Source: Betaproteobacteria bacterium UBA931
GTDB lineage: Bacteria; Pseudomonadota; Gammaproteobacteria; Burkholderiales; Casimicrobiaceae
Direction: 5' to 3'
Assembly (NCBI GenBank): GCA_002293615.1
Contig: DBDN01000025.1
Coordinates: 36,960-44,259 of the forward strand
Length of the DNA stretch: 7,300 nucleotides
The notes under the pieces: generated by a model
Seen by the model: the letters and a program-made list of their open reading frames with translations, nothing else
Told to the model about the DNA's origin: nothing
The model's database searches: none
In this document: one piece after another, positions 1-4,505 of the stretch
How positions within the stretch are numbered: the stretch's first letter is position 1
Layout of the letters: each line of letters opens with the position of its first letter
Program-made: the position numbers and the translations under genes

Positions 1-98
1 CAGGTGGTGCTATGGCAATATTGGTCACCGCGTTCAGCCTTTTTACCGACGCCATGCGCGATGCGCTTGATCCAAAAATTAAAGGGGTGCGGACATGA
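1..98 (+). CDS. ABC transporter permease, C-terminal end (partial)
   Basis: Only the last 31 codons are in the window; the gene starts left of it. The reading frame (codons from position 3) ends with the residues FTDAMRDALDPKIKGVRT and a TGA at 96-98. The pattern 'RDALDPK' close to the stop is typical of the inner-membrane permease subunits of the dipeptide/oligopeptide family (OppC, DppC, YejE). The preceding stretch, GGAMAILVTAFSLF, fits the end of the last membrane helix. The stop codon overlaps the ATG of the next gene in ATGA, the usual arrangement for a permease followed by its ATPase. By position it is most likely the YejE-like subunit, but too little is visible to assign a symbol. Confidence 0.8.
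   Translation, partial: GGAMAILVTAFSLFTDAMRDALDPKIKGVRT
81..87 (+). promoter_or_regulatory. Ribosome binding site of the ABC ATPase gene
   Basis: AAAGGGG lies 7 bases upstream of the ATG at 95, inside the end of the permease gene. It is a fair match to the Shine-Dalgarno core, and it supports this ATG as the start together with the ATGA overlap. Confidence 0.55.
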
Positions 99-1807
99 CC
101 GATCAAGCGCTTTTCTCGGTGGAGCATCTTGGCATCTCCTTTCGTCGCCACAACCAGGATCCTTTTATTGCCGTCAACGACATTTCTTTTACCATTCAAA
201 AAAATGAAATATTGGCAATTGTCGGCGAATCCGGGTCCGGGAAAAGTATTACCGCACTTTCAATTATCGGATTACTCCCAGAGCAAGCCGCTCAAATACC
301 AAAACAGAGCAAAATTATTTATCAAAAAAGAAATATCTTAACGCTCCCCAAAAAAGAAAGGCGCGCCATACGTGGCACGGACGTCGCCATGGTATTTCAA
401 GAACCGATGAGTTCGCTCAATCCGGTAATGACCGTCGGCAACCAAGTCATGGAAGTGCTTCGCTATAAGCGCTGCTTGTCTGAATCCGAAGCGTATAAAC
501 ACTGTATCGCGCTCTTTGACGAGACAGGATTGCCCGACCCGGAAAAAATGATGCGGTGCTTTCCTAATCAACTTTCCGGAGGGCAACAACAACGAATCAT
601 GATCGCAATGGCGCTTGCCTGTGAGCCGCATCTCCTGATCGCCGACGAGCCGACTACTGCTTTGGATGTCACCATACAAAAGCAAATTATTGCGCTTTTA
701 AAAAAGATTAAAATGAAGCGCCATATGTCGATCCTCTTTATTTCGCACGATCTGGCGCTTGTCGGTGAACTGGCTGACCGCATCATTGTTATGCGCCATG
801 GAACCATTCGCGAACAAGGAAACGTCAAACAAATTTTTCTTGCGCCACAAGATGCTTATACCCGCGCTTTATTAAAATGCCGGCCTGCCATCGGCGATAT
901 GCCTCCGCGGTACCTACCGGTCATCGAAGATTATCTCAGTGCCGAGCAAACACTACCTCATAACGAAGCCATACCGGAAAACGTAACGACGGAACAAAAT
1001 AAAAAACCGGCGTCTATTATTCTAAAAGCCGAGCATATTAAGAAAAGTTTTTTTAAACGAGAAGGCTTCTTTCGCCAACGGGAAATTCCTGCCGTCAAGG
1101 ATACTTCTTTCATACTACGTAGAAAAAAAACACTGGGGATTGTTGGCGAATCCGGCTCCGGAAAAACAACGCTGGCCATGACGGTACTGCGCTTGCAGAA
1201 AGCCTCCGGCGGCAATATTTATTTTGACGATCAGGAAATTCTTTCATTATCGGACGGAGCTTTTCTTCCATACCGTCGCCGCATGCAGATTGTTTTTCAG
1301 AACCCCTATGCATCGCTTAATCCGCGCTTTACCATTGGACAAAGCTTGATGGAGCCCATTTTGTTGCATGGTATGGCCGCCAACAGGAAAAGCGCGATCC
1401 AAGTTGCTTTAGAATGGTTGGCACGCGTCGGCCTTGTTCCCAACGATTTTTACAAGTTTCCCCATGAATTCTCCGGCGGCCAGCGTCAGCGTATTGCTTT
1501 GGCACGCGCGCTTACCGTACGCCCGGAATTGCTGATCCTTGATGAGCCCGTTTCGGCATTGGACGTTTCCGTGCAAGCGCAAATCCTTAACCTTCTCAAG
1601 GATATCCAGGATCAGTTCGGCATCTCTTATCTTTTTATCTCTCATGACCTTGCTGTCGTTCATTTTCTTTGCGACGAAGTCATGGTTATGCACAAAGGCG
1701 AAGTCGTAGAACACAGCGAAAAAGACGAGCTTTTTCGCCATCCAAAAACCGCTTATACCCAGCACCTTTTGGCGTCCGTGCCCAAAGGTTTTGTCGGACA
1801 CTTATAG
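95..1807 (+). CDS. yejF: Peptide ABC transporter, fused double ATP-binding protein (YejF-like)
   Basis: A 570-residue cytoplasmic ATPase with two complete ABC nucleotide-binding domains in one chain, powering import of peptides through two inner-membrane permeases. Domain 1 has Walker A GESGSGKS (44-51), Q-loop Gln102, signature LSGGQ (160-164), Walker B LLIADE (180-185) and H-loop His218. Domain 2 has Walker A GESGSGKT (351-358), Q-loop Gln402, signature FSGGQ (459-463), Walker B LLILDE (479-484) and H-loop His517. Both sites look catalytically intact. An AYTRALL motif near 254-260 is the usual tail of oligopeptide-family ATPases. The fused layout and wording around domain 2 resemble E. coli YejF (529 residues), part of the YejABEF importer that takes up microcin C and other peptides. 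The protein is longer mainly because of a polar linker at about 265-305. The start is fixed by the ATGA overlap and a nearby Shine-Dalgarno. Other fused Dpp/Opp ATPases (for example GsiA-like) are the alternative; substrate is inferred. Confidence 0.9.
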   Translation: MTDQALFSVEHLGISFRRHNQDPFIAVNDISFTIQKNEILAIVGESGSGKSITALSIIGLLPEQAAQIPKQSKIIYQKRNILTLPKKERRAIRGTDVAMVFQEPMSSLNPVMTVGNQVMEVLRYKRCLSESEAYKHCIALFDETGLPDPEKMMRCFPNQLSGGQQQRIMIAMALACEPHLLIADEPTTALDVTIQKQIIALLKKIKMKRHMSILFISHDLALVGELADRIIVMRHGTIREQGNVKQIFLAPQDAYTRALLKCRPAIGDMPPRYLPVIEDYLSAEQTLPHNEAIPENVTTEQNKKPASIILKAEHIKKSFFKREGFFRQREIPAVKDTSFILRRKKTLGIVGESGSGKTTLAMTVLRLQKASGGNIYFDDQEILSLSDGAFLPYRRRMQIVFQNPYASLNPRFTIGQSLMEPILLHGMAANRKSAIQVALEWLARVGLVPNDFYKFPHEFSGGQRQRIALARALTVRPELLILDEPVSALDVSVQAQILNLLKDIQDQFGISYLFISHDLAVVHFLCDEVMVMHKGEVVEHSEKDELFRHPKTAYTQHLLASVPKGFVGHL

Positions 1808-1816
1808 AAGGGAAGG
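1806..1816 (+). promoter_or_regulatory. Ribosome binding site of the RNase gene, wide spacing
   Basis: The purine tract AGAAGGGAAGG begins inside the transporter stop codon and includes GGAAGG at 1811-1816. It ends 12 bases before the ATG at 1829, longer than the usual 5-9, so translation of the RNase may be modest or partly dependent on ribosomes finishing the upstream gene. No promoter could be recognised in the 21-bp gap. Confidence 0.45.
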
Positions 1817-1828
1817 TTCTCTATTTCC

Positions 1829-2284
1829 ATGAAAAACAAAAAATACCTGAGCACAGTGATATTTATCGCGTTGCTTCTTCTTATTATATTCAATCAAATC
1901 AAATACCATAATGTCCCCAAGAGTAATGATCAAAATCATTCCCCGTCTCCGGTATCATCGCAGCAAAGCCGAAAATCGCCGCATGTATCGAACGCCACCT
2001 TTCCCGACGAGGCCCGGCAAACTTATGCATTGATTCTTAACGGCGGTCCGTTCCCCTACCGTCAAGACGGCGTCACTTTCTACAACCGGGAAAAAAGACT
2101 GCCGGACATGCCTAGAAATTACTACCGTGAATATACGGTAAAAACCCCGAGCGCCGGTGACCGCGGCGCCCGGCGTATCGTCTGCGGCGGTAAAATGCCC
2201 AAAAAGCCGGATATTTGCTATTACACGCCTGATCACTATCGGACTTTCACCGAAATTCATCATGAAACCTTTCCCGCTCAATAA
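1829..2284 (+). CDS. Guanyl-specific ribonuclease, RNase Sa/barnase (N1/T1) family, exported or membrane-anchored
   Basis: A 151-residue protein whose C-terminal part (about 58-145) matches the small microbial RNases that cut single-stranded RNA after guanosine through a 2',3'-cyclic phosphate. Hallmarks are GGPFPYRQDG (72-81), FYNRE (84-88), YYREYTV (98-104), DRGARRIVCGG (111-121) and YYTPDHYRTF (131-140). Matched by eye to Streptomyces RNase Sa, the catalytic residues are present: Glu101 (Sa Glu54), Arg112 (Arg65), Arg116 (Arg69) and His136 (His85). Cys119 and Cys130 could form a disulfide, consistent with an extracytoplasmic location. The N-terminus has a lysine-rich start (MKNKK) and a hydrophobic helix (about 6-22), then a polar Ser/Gln/Pro-rich linker (28-57). 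No Ala-x-Ala cleavage site is evident, so it may stay anchored. It overlaps the following barstar gene by 23 bp, as expected of a toxin with its inhibitor. Family call is firm; biological role (nutrient RNase or anti-competitor toxin) is unknown. Confidence 0.9.
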   Translation: MKNKKYLSTVIFIALLLLIIFNQIKYHNVPKSNDQNHSPSPVSSQQSRKSPHVSNATFPDEARQTYALILNGGPFPYRQDGVTFYNREKRLPDMPRNYYREYTVKTPSAGDRGARRIVCGGKMPKKPDICYYTPDHYRTFTEIHHETFPAQ

Positions 2285-2666
2285 TCCGAAAGCCGCATCA
2301 ATTCGGCATCTCAACACTGCGGTTGCTGTTCAACACATGGAAAACGCGTGCAAACAAACAGCACTGCGCTACCACATTATTACTTGCAGCAACGTCCATA
2401 ATAAATCGCAATTATTTGAACTGCTTGCAACATCGCTCGCTTTCCCCGATTATTTTGGCCACAACTGGGATGCCCTTTACGATGTCTTGTGCGACGACCA
2501 CTGGATGGGTGAGCATGGTATTGTTTTACATTTTCGAAGTATTGCCGCTTTTCAAAGACAAGACGCACACGATTGGAGCATGCTTTACGAAACGCTCGAA
2601 GACGCCATTGATTATTGGCGTTCGCTTAATCTGCCTTTCTGGGTCTTTTTCGATCATGTATTCTGA
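2262..2666 (+). CDS. Barstar-family ribonuclease inhibitor
   Basis: A 134-residue predicted cytoplasmic protein of the barstar family, which blocks barnase/RNase Sa-type enzymes by plugging the active site with an acidic helix. The diagnostic stretch is FPDYFGHNWDALYDVL (61-76). Asp70 and Asp74 line up with barstar Asp35 and Asp39, the key RNase-contacting residues, and Tyr73 replaces Trp38. A strand/helix region (HIITCSNVHNKSQLFELLATSL) precedes it, and the end, LPFWVFF (124-130), fits the last core strand. Start choice: the same frame is open upstream to an ATG at 2157, but the 35 extra residues lie wholly within the RNase gene and look unlike barstar. The ATG at 2262 gives a normal length for proteobacterial homologues and a 23-bp overlap with the RNase. 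A later ATG at 2337 would remove the first part of the fold. No Shine-Dalgarno is visible before 2262, so expression probably depends on ribosomes translating the RNase. It is the presumed immunity partner of the upstream RNase. Confidence 0.88.
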   Translation: MKPFPLNNPKAASIRHLNTAVAVQHMENACKQTALRYHIITCSNVHNKSQLFELLATSLAFPDYFGHNWDALYDVLCDDHWMGEHGIVLHFRSIAAFQRQDAHDWSMLYETLEDAIDYWRSLNLPFWVFFDHVF

Positions 2667-3120
2667 GCATGCCACAAAAACTTACAAGCAACCGATTTCA
2701 GTACTGGTCGTTATCCACACGCCGGATCATGAAATATTGCTCCTTGAGCGCGCTGATTTTCCCGAATACTGGCAGTCAGTAACCGGAAGCGTCGAATTCG
2801 GTGAAACATTATTCAATGCCGCCAAGCGGGAGTTACTTGAAGAAACCGGACTCATTGCCGGTCGCGATGGCGTGCTAACCGACATGAAACACAGCGTCCA
2901 CTATGAGATTTTTCCACAATGGCGACACCGATATCCTCCCGGCACTCATCAAAATCGTGAGCACTGGTTTTCGTTTTCAGTTGTATCAAAACAAAATATT
3001 GCCCTATCAAAGCGCGAGCACACCTGCTTTACCTGGCTGCCTGCAACAGATGCCGCAGAAAAAGTATTCTCGCCATCCAATAGGGATGCCATTCTTGCTT
3101 TGACTGAATTACAGCCTTAG
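2656..3120 (+). CDS. nudB: Dihydroneopterin triphosphate diphosphatase (Nudix hydrolase NudB)
   Basis: A 154-residue cytoplasmic Nudix hydrolase. NudB removes pyrophosphate from dihydroneopterin triphosphate, the committed second step of folate synthesis after GTP cyclohydrolase. The Nudix box is perfect: Gly44, Glu50, Arg58-Glu59, Glu62-Glu63, Gly65 and Leu66 fit G-x5-E-x7-REU-x-EE-x-G-U, with the glutamates binding metal. Beyond the box, KQPISVLVVI (11-20), YWQSVTGSVE (38-47), EIFPQWRHRYPPG (84-96) and the late NREHWFSF (100-107) closely parallel E. coli NudB (150 residues), which separates it from general MutT-like proteins. The start is the ATG at 2656, which overlaps the barstar stop by 11 bp. 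The frame is open further left to 2323, but that part is an out-of-frame reading of the barstar gene. No clear Shine-Dalgarno is present, so translational coupling to barstar is likely. Its link to the upstream genes appears to be shared transcription only. Confidence 0.9.
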   Translation: MYSEHATKTYKQPISVLVVIHTPDHEILLLERADFPEYWQSVTGSVEFGETLFNAAKRELLEETGLIAGRDGVLTDMKHSVHYEIFPQWRHRYPPGTHQNREHWFSFSVVSKQNIALSKREHTCFTWLPATDAAEKVFSPSNRDAILALTELQP

Positions 3121-3183
3121 GCAAAATCAAGCTGTCGGCAAGTCATGACTATCTTGTAGAAAATCGTTATTTTTTCGTGATAT
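3121..3183. other. Short gap between converging genes, no clear terminator
   Basis: nudB ends at 3120 (TAG) and aroA ends at 3184 on the other strand. The gap contains the perfect palindrome AGTCATGACT (3141-3150), flanked by a possible 4-bp CAAG/CTTG pairing (3139-3142 with 3153-3156), and a run of six T at 3170-3175. The stem is too weak and too far from the T-run for a convincing intrinsic terminator. No terminator can be supported on the minus strand either. Confidence 0.5.
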
Positions 3184-4497
3184 TTAAATGTCCCTGAACA
3201 ACGATTGATATATCGTGAAGTAATCGGGAAATGTTTTAGCCACGCACTCGGGATGGTTGATGGTCACATCCGTATCCAACAACGCCAGAAGCGAAAAACA
3301 CATTGCGATTCGATGATCATCGTAAGTATCGATTGCGGCATGACGTAACATTTTAGCCGGAAATATCTTAAGCCAATCCCTCCCGCTTTCCACATCGGCT
3401 CCAGCTTTTTTGAGTTCGGTTGCCATCGCGGTAATGCGATCCGTTTCTTTCACGCGCCAACTTCCGATATTTCGTAATACCGTCGGCTGTCGTGCCGTCA
3501 GCGCCGTCAGCGCCAACGTCATCGCCGCGTCCGGAATTGCGACACAGTCGATTTCCCCGCCTTTGAATGGCGCGCCCCGTTCGGCCTCAATAAAATTTTC
3601 GCCCATACGAATATGAGCGCCTTGCTGCCGCAATACTTCGGCAAAAGCAACATCCCCCTGAACCGAATCCCGGCCGACACCATAAACACGCACCGGCCCG
3701 CCACCCAAAACGCCCGCTGCCAGAAAATAAGAAGCCGACGAAGCATCACTCTCAATATGCAGCGTGCCGGGGCTCCGATAAGACATACCACACGGCACGC
3801 GAAAAGTGTCTTCATCATTCACGACCTGAACACCGAAACGCGCCATCAGATGAGTCGTGATCAAAACATAAGGTCGAGAAATAAGCGGCGTTGTTAAATG
3901 CACCAGCACCCCGGGAATATTATTGTCCTGTTTCGGCAATAGCGGCAACGCCATTAACAATGCCGATAAAAACTGGCTAGAAACATCGCCGCGGATCTCG
4001 ACCTTGTCCGCTCGCACACGTGCATCACGCGCGCCGATTACCAGCGGGAGAAACCCCTCTTTATCCCGATATTGAATCTGCGCGCCCAATGAACGTAATG
4101 CGCTAATCAAATCGCCAATAGGGCGTTCATACATTCGCGGCACGCCTTCGAGACAATATTGGCCATCCATCATTGCCAGTGCCGCCGTTAACGAGCGAAC
4201 CGCCGTACCGGCATTGCCTAAAAACAACCCTGCTTTTTTATTTGTAAAACTTCCGTCGACACCATGTACGCGCCAATGGTTATTATCAAGACGATGTAGA
4301 GAAACACCGAGCATTTGCAAAGCTTCGCGCATATAGCGCACATCATCAGCATCCAACAAATTATGCAGATCCGTTTCCTGCGCGCATAGCGATGACAACA
4401 AAAGCGCCCGATTGGAAATACTTTTTGATCCCGGCAGCGTATAAACCCCTTGGGCGTGAGGTGCGGCCGCAATCGTTAAACGAGGTAGAAATTCCAT
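3184..4497 (-). CDS. aroA: 3-phosphoshikimate 1-carboxyvinyltransferase (EPSP synthase), class I
   Basis: A 437-residue cytoplasmic enzyme that transfers the enolpyruvyl group of PEP to shikimate 3-phosphate, the sixth step of the shikimate route to aromatic amino acids and folate precursors. It matches E. coli AroA (427 residues) end to end. Active-site elements present: PGSKSISNRA (22-31; Lys25, Ser26, Arg30), LGNAGTAVRSL (93-103), RPIGDLISALR (125-135), GDVSSQFLSALLM (170-182), IPDAAMT (321-327; Asp323), WRVKETDRI (347-355; Glu351) and DDHRIAMCFSL (393-403; His395, Arg396), then AKTFPDYF (420-427). Gly97 and Thr98 match E. coli Gly96 and Thr97, but Ser102 replaces Pro101, a position linked to altered glyphosate sensitivity. 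Start: the ATG at 4497 aligns MEFL with E. coli MESL; an in-frame TTG at 4509 would add four residues and overlap the tamB stop. No good Shine-Dalgarno precedes either, so coupling to tamB is likely. Confidence 0.95.
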   Translation of the reverse strand: MEFLPRLTIAAAPHAQGVYTLPGSKSISNRALLLSSLCAQETDLHNLLDADDVRYMREALQMLGVSLHRLDNNHWRVHGVDGSFTNKKAGLFLGNAGTAVRSLTAALAMMDGQYCLEGVPRMYERPIGDLISALRSLGAQIQYRDKEGFLPLVIGARDARVRADKVEIRGDVSSQFLSALLMALPLLPKQDNNIPGVLVHLTTPLISRPYVLITTHLMARFGVQVVNDEDTFRVPCGMSYRSPGTLHIESDASSASYFLAAGVLGGGPVRVYGVGRDSVQGDVAFAEVLRQQGAHIRMGENFIEAERGAPFKGGEIDCVAIPDAAMTLALTALTARQPTVLRNIGSWRVKETDRITAMATELKKAGADVESGRDWLKIFPAKMLRHAAIDTYDDHRIAMCFSLLALLDTDVTINHPECVAKTFPDYFTIYQSLFRDI

Positions 4498-4505
4498 AGC
4501 TGATA

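Noticed and set aside
1409..1801. A 130-codon open frame on the - strand opposite the second ATPase domain
   Set aside because: It runs across the conserved Walker B and signature region of the ABC protein on the other strand and shows no recognisable domain.
1791..1828. Possible promoter for the RNase gene (TTGTCG at 1791)
   Set aside because: No acceptable -10 hexamer lies 16-18 bases downstream, and the tight spacing favours transcription from the upstream operon.
2157..2261. Longer N-terminus for the barstar protein, starting at 2157
   Set aside because: These 35 codons lie entirely in the RNase catalytic region in another frame. The encoded residues do not resemble barstar proteins, and the ATG at 2262 already gives a full-length homologue.
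2323..2655. Longer N-terminus for NudB, starting at 2323
   Set aside because: The extra 111 codons are an alternative-frame reading of barstar. NudB homology begins just after the ATG at 2656.
3494..3514. Tandem 9-bp repeat GCCGTCAGC inside aroA
   Set aside because: It encodes an Ala-Leu-Thr stretch that aligns without insertion to E. coli AroA (TIATAAL region), so it is chance codon repetition and not an expansion.
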